Source: Rahnella aquatilis CIP 78.65 = ATCC 33071
GTDB lineage: Bacteria > Pseudomonadota > Gammaproteobacteria > Enterobacterales > Enterobacteriaceae
Assembly: GCF_000241955.1 (NCBI RefSeq)
Contig: NC_016818.1
Span: forward strand, 4,526,001-4,590,000
Reading direction: 5' to 3'
Length of the DNA: 64,000 nucleotides
Shown: positions 35,164 through 45,579 of the stretch, piece after piece
Layout of the letters: each line of letters begins with the position of its first letter
Position numbering within the stretch: the first letter of the stretch is position 1
Position numbers and translations under genes: made by a program
Notes under the pieces: generated by a model
Database searches by the model: none
Told to the model about the DNA's origin: nothing
Seen by the model: the letters and a program-made list of their open reading frames with translations, nothing else

Positions 35164-37668
35164 TCAGAGTTCCAGTTCTTGTTTAAGCAGCGCTTCAATC
35201 TGCGCGGCTGTCGTCGAATGCATCAGTGCATCGCGGAAACTGTCGTGCATGATCCGTCGCGCCAGCTTTGAGAAAATCCGCATATGCTGGTCGCCTGCGG
35301 CATGTTTATTCAGCGTCAGCATGATCACAAACTGTGCTTCTTCATCGCCCCACTGCACCGGTTGCGCAAGTTTCGCGACACTGATCGTCGATTGTTCAAT
35401 GTGCTCTGATTTAGTGTGCGGTATCGCAAAGCCGAAACCGAGACCGGTGGAAAATACGGCTTCACGCGCCCAGACATCAGCGGCGAGTTTGCGCGGATAA
35501 CGGCAACGTCCGGCCAGCATCAGGTTATCCACCATGCCTTTAATCACTTCTTCTTTACTGCGCCAGTCGGGATTAAGCACCACACATTCCGCCGTAATCA
35601 GTGGCGCATCGTTGACCGCCATCCTGAACTGCGCCAGCAGGTGTTCGACTTCCAGCGAAGTGCGACACTGCATGGCGCGGTTAAGCAGCAGGCGACATTC
35701 GCGGCTGTCGAGTTTTGCCAGACGCGCTTTGGTTACCGGAACCGACGGTGCACTCATGCTGATTTCATCGAGCCCCAGTCCGGCCAGCAGCGGCAACACC
35801 GAGCCTTTCGCCCCCAGCTCGCCGCATAAGCCAATCCATTTACCATGACGATGCACTTCGCGCACGACGTGGTCGAGGCCGCGCAGGAAGGCAGGATTCA
35901 GGCTGTTGTAATGGCGGGTCACTTTCGCATTATCACGGTCAACCGCCAGCAGATACTGCGTCAGGTCATTGCTGCCGATGCTAAAGAAATCAATCTCTTC
36001 GCAGCACTGATCGATGATGAACATGACTGATGGCACTTCCAGCATGATCCCCAGCTGAATTTTTTCATCGAAAGGAACCTGCTCGCTGCGCAGCGACTGT
36101 TTGGCTTCCGCCAGCTTCTCTTTCACCCATAAGATCTCTTCCATCGATGAGATCATCGGGATCATGATTTTCAGCGATCCGTGCGCCGAAGCGCGCAGGA
36201 TCGAACGCAACTGCGTATGGAATAACGGCAGAAATTCCTGATAAATACGCACGGCGCGATAACCGAGGAACGGGTTGTTTTCGGCAGGAATATTCAGATA
36301 ATGAACCGGCTTATCACCCCCGATATCCATGGTGCGGATAATGATGGTTTTGCCGTTGGCCGCCTCCGTAGCCTGACAATAGATGTTGTACAACTCATCT
36401 TCGGAAGGAGCGCTGGCGCGATCCATATACAGCATTTCTGTACGGAACAACCCGACGGCCTCTGCACCGTGACCAAACGCCGCGCTGGCTTCAACCGGGT
36501 GGGCAATATTGGCCGCCACTTCAAGACGCACGCCATCGGCGGTGTATCCCGGTTTATCGAGATATTCGCTTTGCTGTCCGCGCAACGCCTGATGCACTGC
36601 CTGTTCCTGACGATAATAGCGGCGTACCGGCTCGCTGAGGACACAGGCAATCAGCCCGAGATCGCCATCGATCTGCACATCCTGTTGTAAGTAGGCCTGA
36701 AGCGGCTGCGGATCCACACCAACGAGAGCAGGAACATTGAACGATCGGGCGAGGATCACGGTATGCGACGTACTGCCCCCGCTGCCAAGCAACAGACCTT
36801 TAAGATGTGTTTTATCCAGACCGAGAAACTGGCTTGGCGTCAGTTCATCTGCCAGACAAATACTGGCTTCGCTCAGTGCCTGCTGAGAAGGAAAGCGCTC
36901 CTCGCCATAGATTTGCTGCAAAAGCTGGAAGCTGACATCACGGATATCGAGTTCGCGTTCCCGCAAATAGGCACTGGACGATTGTGTGAGCTGCACGCTG
37001 AAATGCGCGGCGGTATCGACAATGCTTTGCGCACAACTCAGGCCTTGCGCCACGCGGCTCAGCAAAGCTTCGCGCAGGCTGTTATCACGCAGCAAAGAAC
37101 GGTGCGCCTCCAGCACCGCCGTGATCGTCCCGCTGCCCGCCATCAGTTGTAATTCGAGAGATTTTTCAAGCTGTGCCAGCCCGGCGGAAAGCAGACTTTG
37201 TTCTTTATCTTTCCCCTGAGATTCCGGTAAATCCCTGAGCGTCGCCAGATTTACACTGGACAGACTGACCAGTTTCCCCAGCGCGCAGCCCTCACTGACT
37301 GAACGGGCGCGGAAAACCAGCGGAGAAAGATGCATCAGAGATTCAGGAAGCGGCTCAAGTTCAGCGTTTTCATCATGTTCAGGCAGGGCTTCATCGCAAT
37401 AAGGAAGCTGATGTTCAATGAAATGCGCCAGCGCCGCATGCGCGGCATCTTCGTCATTCCCTTCGATGGTCACGTGACATTCATCGTTAAACAGAATATC
37501 GGCACCAATCAGTGAAAGAACACTTTTACCATCGGCAATACGATCCGTGCGCCCATTGTGCCACTCAAATGCAGACCTGAAACCGTTGCACAGCGTTTCA
37601 ATATGGCTGGCCGGGCGGGCGTGAACACCATTTACCAACATGCAGGTGAAGCTCAACTTCTTGGTCAT
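35164..37668 (-). CDS. ptsA: Multiphosphoryl transfer protein PtsA (HPr-EI-EIIA fusion)
   Basis: A single chain carrying three phosphotransferase steps: an N-terminal HPr domain with H16 in NGVHARPAS, an Enzyme I domain with the phospho-His in [15 protein letters not shown] and the PEP-utilising motifs [10 protein letters not shown] and NDLTQYLL, and a C-terminal fructose-type EIIA with the His in [10 protein letters not shown]. From PEP it could feed phosphate straight to the FrwB/FrwD EIIB proteins. I use the ATG at 37668 (834 residues; E. coli 833), which has GAGGAT upstream; the longer frame adds 12 unmatched residues. It is divergent from frwC across a 366-bp region with a CRP site. Confidence 0.96.
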   Translation of the reverse strand: MTKKLSFTCMLVNGVHARPASHIETLCNGFRSAFEWHNGRTDRIADGKSVLSLIGADILFNDECHVTIEGNDEDAAHAALAHFIEHQLPYCDEALPEHDENAELEPLPESLMHLSPLVFRARSVSEGCALGKLVSLSSVNLATLRDLPESQGKDKEQSLLSAGLAQLEKSLELQLMAGSGTITAVLEAHRSLLRDNSLREALLSRVAQGLSCAQSIVDTAAHFSVQLTQSSSAYLRERELDIRDVSFQLLQQIYGEERFPSQQALSEASICLADELTPSQFLGLDKTHLKGLLLGSGGSTSHTVILARSFNVPALVGVDPQPLQAYLQQDVQIDGDLGLIACVLSEPVRRYYRQEQAVHQALRGQQSEYLDKPGYTADGVRLEVAANIAHPVEASAAFGHGAEAVGLFRTEMLYMDRASAPSEDELYNIYCQATEAANGKTIIIRTMDIGGDKPVHYLNIPAENNPFLGYRAVRIYQEFLPLFHTQLRSILRASAHGSLKIMIPMISSMEEILWVKEKLAEAKQSLRSEQVPFDEKIQLGIMLEVPSVMFIIDQCCEEIDFFSIGSNDLTQYLLAVDRDNAKVTRHYNSLNPAFLRGLDHVVREVHRHGKWIGLCGELGAKGSVLPLLAGLGLDEISMSAPSVPVTKARLAKLDSRECRLLLNRAMQCRTSLEVEHLLAQFRMAVNDAPLITAECVVLNPDWRSKEEVIKGMVDNLMLAGRCRYPRKLAADVWAREAVFSTGLGFGFAIPHTKSEHIEQSTISVAKLAQPVQWGDEEAQFVIMLTLNKHAAGDQHMRIFSKLARRIMHDSFRDALMHSTTAAQIEALLKQELEL

Positions 37669-37793
37669 TTCTGAATCCTCATCCCTAATTCCGGTGTAAT
37701 GCACCGGCTCCTTGCAGAATAAGAGTCAGGCGGCTCCGATAGCTACCAGACAAAAATGACAAACACTGGATAAATGTAATATCAATTGTTTTT

Positions 37794-37809
37794 TGCGAGG
37801 CAGCTCACA
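37794..37809. promoter_or_regulatory. CRP site in the ptsA-frwC divergent region
   Basis: TGCGA-GGCAGC-TCACA matches the CRP consensus TGTGA-N6-TCACA at 9 of 10 core bases. It is 126 bp before the ptsA start codon and 226 bp before frwC, which favours ptsA but does not exclude either. The rest of the 366-bp gap (37669-38034) is A/T-rich and holds no gene I can support; I saw no FNR site. Confidence 0.6.
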
Positions 37810-38034
37810 CTGCAAAGATGCGCAGAAATCTCGCATTATTTCGGGTTATTTGAACCTGCTCGCATTTTTGGGAGGACATTACAAAAGTCCAGTAAAACAC
37901 AAATTTGTCCACTATGAGTGCCCCGGTCAGCAGCCTATTGTTGAGGTCGATAGCCTTTCTGTATCTGCGGTTTTTGAAATGAAACCCCTGATATTTGCGA
38001 TTTTCAGCCCGACACCGGTTTCGTGGAGTTCATC

Positions 38035-39114
38035 ATGAAAGATTTACTCAATATTCTAAAAAATACCCGCCAGCATCTGATGACTGGCGTGTCTCATATG
38101 ATCCCCTTTGTGGTCGCGGGCGGCATTCTGCTGGCGGTTTCCGTGATGTTGTATGGCAAAGGTGCCGTACCGGATGCCGCGACGGACCCGAACCTGAAAA
38201 AGCTGTTTGATATCGGCGTCGCCGGTTTAACCCTGATGGTGCCTTTTCTGGCAGCTTATATCGGTTATTCCATCTCCGACCGTTCCGCCCTCGCCCCTTC
38301 GGCGATCGGTGCCTGGGTCGGCGCGTCATTCGGCGCAGGCTTTTTTGGCGCGATCATCGCCGGTCTGCTGGGCGGCATTATCGTCTTCTATCTTAAGAAG
38401 ATCCGCGTACCGAAGATCCTGCGCTCGGTGATGCCGATCTTCGTGATCCCGATTATTGGTACGCTGCTGACAGCGGGGGTCATGATGTGGGGACTGGGCG
38501 AACCGGTTGGTCTGCTGACCACCTCCCTGACTCACTGGCTGCAAGGCATGCAACAAGGCAGCATTGTTGTGCTCGCCATCATCATGGGGCTGATGCTGGC
38601 CTTCGACATGGGCGGGCCGGTGAATAAAGTCGCCTACGCTTTCATGCTGATTTGCGTAGCGCAGGGCGTGTATACCGTGGTGGCAATTGCCGCCGTGGCT
38701 ATCGCGACACCGCCGCTGGGGCTGGGTTTTGCCACGCTGATTGGCCGTAAATACTATTCCACCGAAGAGCGCGAGGCGGGCAAAGCCGCCATGCTGATGG
38801 GCTGCGTCGGTATCACCGAAGGTGCCATACCTTTTGCCGCCGCTGACCCGCTGCGCGTCATTCCTTCCATCATGTTCGGTTCTGCTTGTGCGGCGGTGAC
38901 TGCCGCCCTGGTGGGTGCGCAATGCTACGCTGGCTGGGGCGGGCTGATTGTGCTGCCGGTTGTGCAGGGAAAACTGGGGTATATCGGCGCGCTGCTGGTT
39001 GGCATGGTTGTCACCGCATTGTGCGTCAACACGCTGAAATATCTGGCCGCCAAAAAACAGTCGGCAAAAAGACGTCAGGAATCTGACCTTGATCTGGACT
39101 TCGAAATTAACTGA
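38035..39114 (+). CDS. frwC: Fructose-like PTS permease EIIC component FrwC
   Basis: Membrane EIIC domain that would carry the unknown sugar substrate. The 359-residue protein matches E. coli FrwC in length and sequence (for example HLMTGVSHMIPFVVAGGILL, LAFDMGGPVNKVAYAFML, EGAIPFAAADPLRVIPS) and ends DLDLDFEIN. About eight to ten hydrophobic segments are visible. The ATG at 38035 has GGAG 6 bp upstream; a GTG at 38023 would add four residues. First gene of the plus-strand operon. Confidence 0.96.
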   Translation: MKDLLNILKNTRQHLMTGVSHMIPFVVAGGILLAVSVMLYGKGAVPDAATDPNLKKLFDIGVAGLTLMVPFLAAYIGYSISDRSALAPSAIGAWVGASFGAGFFGAIIAGLLGGIIVFYLKKIRVPKILRSVMPIFVIPIIGTLLTAGVMMWGLGEPVGLLTTSLTHWLQGMQQGSIVVLAIIMGLMLAFDMGGPVNKVAYAFMLICVAQGVYTVVAIAAVAIATPPLGLGFATLIGRKYYSTEEREAGKAAMLMGCVGITEGAIPFAAADPLRVIPSIMFGSACAAVTAALVGAQCYAGWGGLIVLPVVQGKLGYIGALLVGMVVTALCVNTLKYLAAKKQSAKRRQESDLDLDFEIN

Positions 39115-39143
39115 TATCTCTGCAAAAAACAGAAGGAAACATC

Positions 39144-39473
39144 ATGACTCACATTATTGCTGTTACTGCCTGCCCGTCCGGTGTTGCTCACACTTACATG
39201 GCCGCCGAAGCCATTGAACGCGCCGCCAGGGCCAAAGGCTGGGAATGCAAGGTGGAAACGCAGGGTTCAATCGGTCTGGAAAACGAACTGACACCGGAAG
39301 ATGTGGCTGCGGCAGACATCGTGATCCTGACCAAAGACATCGGCATCAAACAGGAGGAGCGTTTCAAAGGCAAAGTGACGGTGCGCGTCGCCATCAGCGA
39401 TGCCGTAAAACGCGCGGATGCCATCATGGAAAAAATCGCAGCACACCTTGCCAAAGCTGCCGTCACGGATTGA
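39144..39473 (+). CDS. frwB: Fructose-like PTS EIIB component FrwB
   Basis: A 109-residue cytoplasmic EIIB of the fructose family. It accepts phosphate from the EIIA domain of PtsA on C10 in TACPSGVAHTYM and passes it to the sugar at FrwC. AAGGAA precedes the ATG. It is the first of two EIIB genes in the locus; the second, frwD, lies after pflC. Confidence 0.93.
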   Translation: MTHIIAVTACPSGVAHTYMAAEAIERAARAKGWECKVETQGSIGLENELTPEDVAAADIVILTKDIGIKQEERFKGKVTVRVAISDAVKRADAIMEKIAAHLAKAAVTD

Positions 39474-39489
39474 CCCCAGGGAGAACAAG

Positions 39490-41787
39490 ATGACTGCCCG
39501 TACAGAACGTCTGAAAGCTGCACTTTTCGCCAGCCCGCGTGAGATCTCGCTGGAACGGGCCCTGCTGTATACTGAAAGTTACCGCAGCACAGAAGGCGAA
39601 CCCACGCTTTTGCGCCGCGCGAAAGCCACGGCCTACATTCTGGATAATGTTGAGATTGCCCTGCGTGAGGACGAACTGATTGCCGGCAACCGTACAGTTA
39701 AACCGCGTGCGGGGATCATCTCGCCTGAAATGGACCCCTACTGGCTGCTGAAAGAGCTGGACACGTTTTCCACCCGCCCGCAGGACCGTTTCAACATTTC
39801 TGAGCAGGACAAACAGATTTACCGCGGGCAGCTTTTCCCTTACTGGGAATCGCATTCGATGAAAGATTTCATCAACAGCCAGATGCCGGAAGAGGTGAAA
39901 GCGGCCACCCAAACGCAGATTTTCAGTATCAACCAGACTGATAAAGGTCAGGGGCACATCATTATCGATTATCCCCGCCTGCTGAATTCTGGCCTGGATA
40001 AGGTAGTGTCAGCGCTTCAGCAGCACGTTGCCGGTACGCCTGATAATGTCTTTTATCAGGCAGCGCTGATGACACTGCAGGCAGCACAGCGGCATATTTT
40101 GCGCTACGCCGCGCTGGCAGAAGCGTTAGCAGAAGCCTGTCAGGATGAAACCAGAAAACAGGAACTGGCGCGTATTGCCTGCATTTCGCGTCATATTTCG
40201 GCCAACAGGCCACAAGATTTCTATCAGGCCTGTCAGCTGTTCTGGTACATGAATATCATTTTGCAGATTGAATCCAACGCCAGTTCTTTGTCGCTCGGGC
40301 GCTTCGATCAATACATGCTGCCGTTCTATCAGCATTCTCTTTCGCACGGCGAATCACCGGCGTTTCTTCAAGAGTTGCTGGAAAGCCTGTGGGTAAAATG
40401 CAATGACATCGTGCTGCTGCGCTCGACCGCCAGCGCACGTTACTTCGCCGGATTCCCGACGGGTTACACCATTTTACTCGGTGGCCTGACCGATACCGGC
40501 CGCAGCGCCGTCAATGTCCTGTCGTTTTTGTGTCTGGATGCCTATCAGCGTGTTTGCCTGCCACAGCCCAACCTTGGCGTGCGGGTCAATGAACTGATCG
40601 ACCGCCCGTTCCTGCTGAAAACCGCCGAAACGATCCGTCTTGGCACCGGTATTCCGCAAATATTCAATGATGAAGTGGTGGTTCCGGCGTTTCTCAATCG
40701 CGGCGTAAATCTCGAGGATGCGCGGGATTATGCGGTAGTAGGCTGCGTCGAATTATCCATTCCTGGCAAAACCTACGGGCTGCACGATATCGCCATGTTT
40801 AACCTGCTAAAAGTCATGGAGCTGACGCTGCATGAAAACGAGGGCAACGCGGCGATAACGTACCCTGAACTGGTACAACAAATCCGGCAGAAAATCAGCC
40901 ATTACGTCAGGCTGATGGCACAGGGCAGCAATATCTGTGATATCGGCCACCGCGACCGGGCACCGGTGCCGCTGCTGTCTTCGTTTATTGAAGGTTGTCT
41001 GGACAGCGGCAAAGACATCACCGCGGGCGGCGCCCGTTATAACTTTTCCGGTGTTCAGGGTATCGGCATCGCCAACCTCAGCGATTCTCTGCATGCGCTG
41101 AAAGGCATGGTGTTTGATCAGCAACGCCTGACCTTTGATGAATTACTGACTTCGCTGCGGGAGAATTTTGCCAGCGAAGAAGGTCGCGCCATTCGTGCCC
41201 GTCTGATACACCGCTTTGAGAAGTATGGTAATGACATTGATGAAGTCGATTTGATCAGTGCGGATTTGCTGCGTTTTTACTGTAAGGAAGTCGAGCAGTA
41301 TCGCAATCCGCGCGGCGGTCAGTTTACGCCGGGTTCTTATACCGTTTCCGCACACGTACCTTTGGGTGCAGTAGTCGGCGCAACGCCGGATGGCCGTTTT
41401 GCCGGTGAACAACTGGCGGATGGCGGGCTTTCGCCGATGCTGGGACAGGACCATCAGGGGCCGACTGCGGTACTCAAATCCGTCAGTAAACTCGACAATA
41501 TGTTGCTCTCCAACGGCACGCTGCTGAATGTGAAATTCACGCCATCGACGCTTGAAGGCCAGCAGGGGCTGAATAAACTGGCTGATTTCCTCGGCGCATT
41601 TACCCGCCTTAAATTGCAGCATATTCAGTTTAACGTGGTGAATGCCGAACAGCTTCTCGAAGCGCAAAAACGCCCGCAGGATTTTGCGGGGCTGGTCGTC
41701 AGGGTGGCGGGATACAGCGCATTCTTTGTTGAGCTGTCAAAGGAGATCCAGAATGACATCATTGGCCGTACCGCGCATCAGCTCTGA
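39490..41787 (+). CDS. pflD: Glycyl-radical enzyme PflD (dehydratase-like)
   Basis: An oxygen-sensitive glycyl-radical enzyme of 765 residues, as in E. coli. The radical glycine is G741 in RVAGYSAFF; the thiyl cysteine is C419 in VVGCVELS, with the general-base Glu at 421. This GCVE arrangement is that of the glycerol/diol dehydratase and choline lyase branch, not pyruvate formate-lyase, which has two adjacent cysteines. So the name pyruvate formate-lyase 2 is misleading; the real substrate is unknown. I start at 39490, which has GGGAG upstream and matches E. coli; the longer frame overlaps frwB. It needs PflC for activation. Confidence 0.94.
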   Translation: MTARTERLKAALFASPREISLERALLYTESYRSTEGEPTLLRRAKATAYILDNVEIALREDELIAGNRTVKPRAGIISPEMDPYWLLKELDTFSTRPQDRFNISEQDKQIYRGQLFPYWESHSMKDFINSQMPEEVKAATQTQIFSINQTDKGQGHIIIDYPRLLNSGLDKVVSALQQHVAGTPDNVFYQAALMTLQAAQRHILRYAALAEALAEACQDETRKQELARIACISRHISANRPQDFYQACQLFWYMNIILQIESNASSLSLGRFDQYMLPFYQHSLSHGESPAFLQELLESLWVKCNDIVLLRSTASARYFAGFPTGYTILLGGLTDTGRSAVNVLSFLCLDAYQRVCLPQPNLGVRVNELIDRPFLLKTAETIRLGTGIPQIFNDEVVVPAFLNRGVNLEDARDYAVVGCVELSIPGKTYGLHDIAMFNLLKVMELTLHENEGNAAITYPELVQQIRQKISHYVRLMAQGSNICDIGHRDRAPVPLLSSFIEGCLDSGKDITAGGARYNFSGVQGIGIANLSDSLHALKGMVFDQQRLTFDELLTSLRENFASEEGRAIRARLIHRFEKYGNDIDEVDLISADLLRFYCKEVEQYRNPRGGQFTPGSYTVSAHVPLGAVVGATPDGRFAGEQLADGGLSPMLGQDHQGPTAVLKSVSKLDNMLLSNGTLLNVKFTPSTLEGQQGLNKLADFLGAFTRLKLQHIQFNVVNAEQLLEAQKRPQDFAGLVVRVAGYSAFFVELSKEIQNDIIGRTAHQL

Positions 41788-42640
41788 GTTGCGCATTCCG
41801 GTGATCAATGCGCCGGAAAGACAGGGGCGTATTTTCAACATTCAGCGTTTTTCTCTCAACGATGGCCAGGGTATCCGTACCCTGGTTTTCTTCAAAGGCT
41901 GCCTCCACCGCTGCCCGTGGTGCGCCAACCCTGAATCGATGTCGCCGCGCATTCAGATAATCAAACGTCAGGCAAAATGTCTGAACTGCCGCACCTGCCT
42001 GCAGGATCCCGTCGAATGCCCGAGCGGCGCAATGGAATACGTTGGCGAAGACATCACGGTGGCGGACTTAATGACGCGCCTGCTTAAAGATGAGATTTTT
42101 TTCCGCTCATCGGGTGGTGGTGTCACGCTTTCCGGCGGTGAAGTGCTGATGCAACACGCATTTGCCAGTGAGTTGCTTAAGGAGCTACAGGCATTAGGCA
42201 TTTCGACGGCGATCGAAACAGCGGGCGATGCACCGCTGGATCACCTGCTGGCGCTCGCCGGTCACTGCGATCAGGTGTTGTATGACTTCAAGATAATGGA
42301 TCCTGCTCAGGCAAGATCGGTTCTCAATATGAACCAGCCGAGAGTACTGCAAAATTTTACGGCGCTGGCCCGACGCGGCGTTAAGCTGCTCCCCCGCCTG
42401 CCGCTGATCCCGGGATTCACGTTAACGCTTGAAAATATCCAACACATTCTGGATTTCCTGCAGCCCTTCAACTTAACTGAAATCCATCTGCTGCCCTTCC
42501 ACAAATACGGCGAAGCGAAATATCCGTTACTGGATAAAACGTATTCAATGCACAAGACAAAGGTGCCGGATGCCTCCGCTATTGCGCCGTTTTATGCGAT
42601 GGCCGAAAAATACGGTTATAACGTGACGCTCGGTGGATAA
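41753..42640 (+). CDS. pflC: Glycyl-radical enzyme activating protein PflC
   Basis: A radical-SAM enzyme that installs the glycyl radical on PflD. The CX3CX2C iron-sulfur motif is CLHRCPWC, preceded by NDGQGIRT. A second cysteine group (CLNCRTCLQDPVEC) marks the extra iron-sulfur insert common in activases of the dehydratase branch. SAM-binding GGGVTLSGGE is present. I use the ATG at 41753 (295 residues; E. coli 292), with AAGGAG 7 bp upstream; it overlaps the end of pflD by 35 bp. Confidence 0.93.
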   Translation: MTSLAVPRISSELRIPVINAPERQGRIFNIQRFSLNDGQGIRTLVFFKGCLHRCPWCANPESMSPRIQIIKRQAKCLNCRTCLQDPVECPSGAMEYVGEDITVADLMTRLLKDEIFFRSSGGGVTLSGGEVLMQHAFASELLKELQALGISTAIETAGDAPLDHLLALAGHCDQVLYDFKIMDPAQARSVLNMNQPRVLQNFTALARRGVKLLPRLPLIPGFTLTLENIQHILDFLQPFNLTEIHLLPFHKYGEAKYPLLDKTYSMHKTKVPDASAIAPFYAMAEKYGYNVTLGG

Positions 42641-42665
42641 ACTTTTTAATCAGGGGAAACACACT

Positions 42666-43010
42666 ATGTCGCTCAAACTGGTCGCCGTAACCGCCTGTAT
42701 CAGCGGTGTGGCGCATACTTATATGGCGGCAGAAAAGCTGGAAAAACTGTGCCTCCACGAAAAATGGCCGGTGAAAGTCGAAACGCAGGGTGCGCTGGGC
42801 ATCGAAAACGCACTCTCAGAAAACGACATTGCTCAGGCAGACATTGTTCTGTTAGTCACTGAAATTCAGCTGGAAAACAGCGAACGGTTTGCACATAACC
42901 GCTGCGTCCAGACCGGCATTCACACCTTTTTACGCACGCCGGAAAAAGTGATGGCAGCCGTAAAGAAACTCGCCACATCGCCTCAGGGAACGAAAATCGT
43001 TCTCCCCTGA
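42666..43010 (+). CDS. frwD: Fructose-like PTS EIIB component FrwD
   Basis: A second EIIB of the fructose type, 114 residues (E. coli 113), with phospho-Cys C11 in TACISGVAHTYM. It is about as similar to FrwB as expected for an old duplication. I start at the ATG at 42666, with AGGGGA upstream; a GTG at 42633 overlapping pflC is the alternative. Last gene of the operon. Confidence 0.92.
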   Translation: MSLKLVAVTACISGVAHTYMAAEKLEKLCLHEKWPVKVETQGALGIENALSENDIAQADIVLLVTEIQLENSERFAHNRCVQTGIHTFLRTPEKVMAAVKKLATSPQGTKIVLP

Positions 43011-43126
43011 CGGTTACGACGCCCTGTTTTCACGATGACTGCGGTATTGCCGCCGGTATTCGCACGGAGAGCGCTCCGTGCTTTTCCTGAACTGGCGGAT
43101 ACCGCAAGGATGTTCAAACACCGGAA

Positions 43127-43151
43127 TAAAAAGGGGGCACCGGAGTGCCCC
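43127..43151 (-). terminator. Intrinsic terminator of metE
   Basis: GGGGCAC (43134-43140) pairs with GTGCCCC (43145-43151), with loop CGGA. On the minus strand the stem is followed by CTTTTTATT, which makes the U-tract. It lies 45 bp after the metE stop. Confidence 0.88.
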
Positions 43152-43195
43152 AAACGTTTCAGCAACAACACAACGTAAATCGGGTCTGCGCTTCC

Positions 43196-45475
43196 TCAGG
43201 CCTTCTCAGCACGCAGACGTTTGGCGGCTTTCACCATGTTTTCCAGTGACTCACGGGTTTCCGGCCAGCCACGGGTTTTCAGGCCGCAGTCCGGGTTGAC
43301 CCACAGGCGTTCTGCCGGAATACGATCCGCCGCTTTACGCAGCAGGTCTTCAATCCATTCCACGCTGGGTACATTCGGTGAGTGAATGTCATAGACGCCC
43401 GGCCCGATTTCGTTCGGGTATTCGAAATCTTTAAACGACTCCAGCAAGTCCATATCGGATCGTGAGGTTTCGATGGTGATCACATCCGCGTCCAGCGCGG
43501 CAATGGAATCCATGATGTCGTTGAACTCGCAGTAACACATGTGGGTGTGGATTTGCGTGTCGTCACGGGCAACCGCGGCATTCAGTTTGAACGCATCCAC
43601 CGCCCAGCGCAGGTAGGCATTCCATTCCGACTGGCGCAGTGGCAGGCCTTCCCGCAGCGCCGGTTCGTCAATCTGGATAATACCGATACCGGCTTTTTCC
43701 AGATCTTCCACTTCGTCACGCAGTGCCAGCGCGATTTGTCGGGCGATGATTTCGCGGCTGACATCTTCACGCGGGAACGACCAGCAGAGAATAGTAAGCG
43801 GGCCGGTCAGCATGCCTTTCACCGGTTTTTCGGTCAGGGACTGCGCGTACTTCGCCCACTCCACGGTGATGGCTTGCGGACGGCTGACGTCGCCGATAAT
43901 CACCGGCGGTTTTACGCAACGTGAACCGTAGCTTTGTACCCAGCCGTTTTGCGTAAACACAAAACCGTCCAGATGTTCGCCGAAGTATTCCACCATGTCG
44001 TTACGTTCAGCTTCACCGTGCACCAGCACGTCGATATCCAGACGTTCCTGTTCTCTGATGGCTTGCTTAATGTGTTCACTGATACCGGTACGGTATCTGG
44101 TGTTATCCAGACGGCCTTGTTTGAAGTCCAGACGCAGGCCGCGGATTTCCGTGGTTTGCGGGAATGAGCCGATGGTGGTTGTCGGCCATGCCGGCAGGTT
44201 GAAACGGGCACGCTGCGCTTTGGCGCGTTCGGTGTAAACATTCGGGCGCTCAATATCTGCGGCAGTGATCGCCGCCACACGTTTACCGACCGCCGGATTG
44301 TTCACACGGGCAGATTCACGGCGGGCGCGGATTGGCGCACTGTATTCCGCCAGTTTCTGTAGTGCCTGTGCAGTCGGATTGTTCAGCGCAGACGTCAGCA
44401 ATGCCAGCTCGGCACATTTTTGCAGGGCGAAGGCGAACCAGCTTTTCACTTCCTCATCCAGACGGCTTTCGACGCTTAAGTCGATCGGGCTGTGCAGCAG
44501 TGAACAGGAGCTGCCGATCCAGACATTACGGCCTTCAACCAGTGGCTTCAGACGCTCAAACCAGGTGCTCAGATCCGCACGCCAGACATTGCGGCCATTG
44601 ATCACCCCCAGAGAAATCAGCCAGTCTTTTGGCAGCGCGTTGATGACGGTTTGCAGATCGTCACGACCGGCGACGGCATCAATATGCAGCCCCTGAACCG
44701 GCAACTGGCGAAGTGTGTCGAGGTTATGCCCGACGCTGTCGAAGTAAGTGGTCAGCAGCAGTTTGGTTTTGCTCTGTTCCAGCGCGGTATAAGCCGGTTT
44801 GTACGCATCCAGCCATTGCTGCGGCAGTTCCAGCACCAGTGCCGGTTCGTCGATCTGCACCCATTGGATGTCGCGTTTTGCCAGTTCAGCCAGCAGTTGC
44901 TGATACACAGGCAGGATGTCGTTGAGCAGGGAAAGACGGTCAAACTGTTCACCTTTCACTTTACCGAGCCAGAGATAGGTCAGCGGGCCAAGCAGAACCG
45001 GTTTCACCTTGTGACCGAGCGCCAGCGCTTCGTCCACTTCTTCCAGCAGCTGTGTCCAGCTCAGTTTGAATTTCTGACCTTTGACGAACTCCGGCACCAT
45101 GTAGTGGTAGTTGGTGTTAAACCATTTGGTCATTTCCGCCGCGGCAGCCGGTTTACCGGTCGGTGCACGGCCACGGCCAAGACGGAATAAGGTATCGAGG
45201 TCAACAGAGCCGTCGGCATTCTGATGACGTGCCGGTACGTTACCCAGCAGCAGGCTGGTGGTCAGTACGTGATCGTACCAGGCGAAATCACCCACCGGCA
45301 CCCAATCCACGCCGGCTTCAGCTTGTTGTTTCCAGTGACGGGCACGCAGTTCGCGGCCGGTGGCCAGCAGTTCTTCCTGAGTGGAGTGCCCTGCCCAGTA
45401 GCTTTCTTGTGCTTTTTTAAGTTCACGACGCAGACCAACGCGTGGAAAACCCAGAGTGTGATTCAGTATCGTCAT
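43196..45475 (-). CDS. metE: Cobalamin-independent methionine synthase MetE
   Basis: Transfers a methyl group from methyltetrahydropteroyl-triglutamate to homocysteine, using zinc and no B12. It is 759 residues (E. coli 753) with the two tandem barrel domains. The zinc site is visible as HMCYCEFND near the C-terminus and the second Cys in [17 protein letters not shown] occurs in both domains. The N-terminus reads [17 protein letters not shown]. It is divergent from its activator metR, with MetJ-like boxes in between. Confidence 0.97.
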   Translation of the reverse strand: MTILNHTLGFPRVGLRRELKKAQESYWAGHSTQEELLATGRELRARHWKQQAEAGVDWVPVGDFAWYDHVLTTSLLLGNVPARHQNADGSVDLDTLFRLGRGRAPTGKPAAAAEMTKWFNTNYHYMVPEFVKGQKFKLSWTQLLEEVDEALALGHKVKPVLLGPLTYLWLGKVKGEQFDRLSLLNDILPVYQQLLAELAKRDIQWVQIDEPALVLELPQQWLDAYKPAYTALEQSKTKLLLTTYFDSVGHNLDTLRQLPVQGLHIDAVAGRDDLQTVINALPKDWLISLGVINGRNVWRADLSTWFERLKPLVEGRNVWIGSSCSLLHSPIDLSVESRLDEEVKSWFAFALQKCAELALLTSALNNPTAQALQKLAEYSAPIRARRESARVNNPAVGKRVAAITAADIERPNVYTERAKAQRARFNLPAWPTTTIGSFPQTTEIRGLRLDFKQGRLDNTRYRTGISEHIKQAIREQERLDIDVLVHGEAERNDMVEYFGEHLDGFVFTQNGWVQSYGSRCVKPPVIIGDVSRPQAITVEWAKYAQSLTEKPVKGMLTGPLTILCWSFPREDVSREIIARQIALALRDEVEDLEKAGIGIIQIDEPALREGLPLRQSEWNAYLRWAVDAFKLNAAVARDDTQIHTHMCYCEFNDIMDSIAALDADVITIETSRSDMDLLESFKDFEYPNEIGPGVYDIHSPNVPSVEWIEDLLRKAADRIPAERLWVNPDCGLKTRGWPETRESLENMVKAAKRLRAEKA

Positions 45476-45492
45476 CTTTTTAATTCCTGTTT

Positions 45493-45516
45493 AGCCATCC
45501 AGATGTTTACACATCC
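45493..45516. promoter_or_regulatory. Putative MetJ operator (three tandem met boxes)
   Basis: Three contiguous octamers, AGCCATCC, AGATGTTT and ACACATCC, agree with the met box AGACGTCT at 5, 6 and 5 of 8 bases. They lie between metE and metR, 18 bp before the metE start codon. TATATT at 45534-45539 could be the metR -10 box, which would overlap repression of both genes. Methionine control by MetJ at this junction is known in E. coli. Confidence 0.55.
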
Positions 45517-45579
45517 ATAATCCGCAGGTAGTGTATATTCCACAAGCGCAAATTATTCATGACACAGTGAAGGACTCTC

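Noticed and set aside
38326..38922. 198-codon frame antisense to frwC
   Set aside because: His/Arg/Gly-rich translation typical of an antisense frame of a membrane protein gene.
43011..43195. Possible gene between frwD and metE
   Set aside because: The gap contains the metE terminator and no open frame with a start signal.
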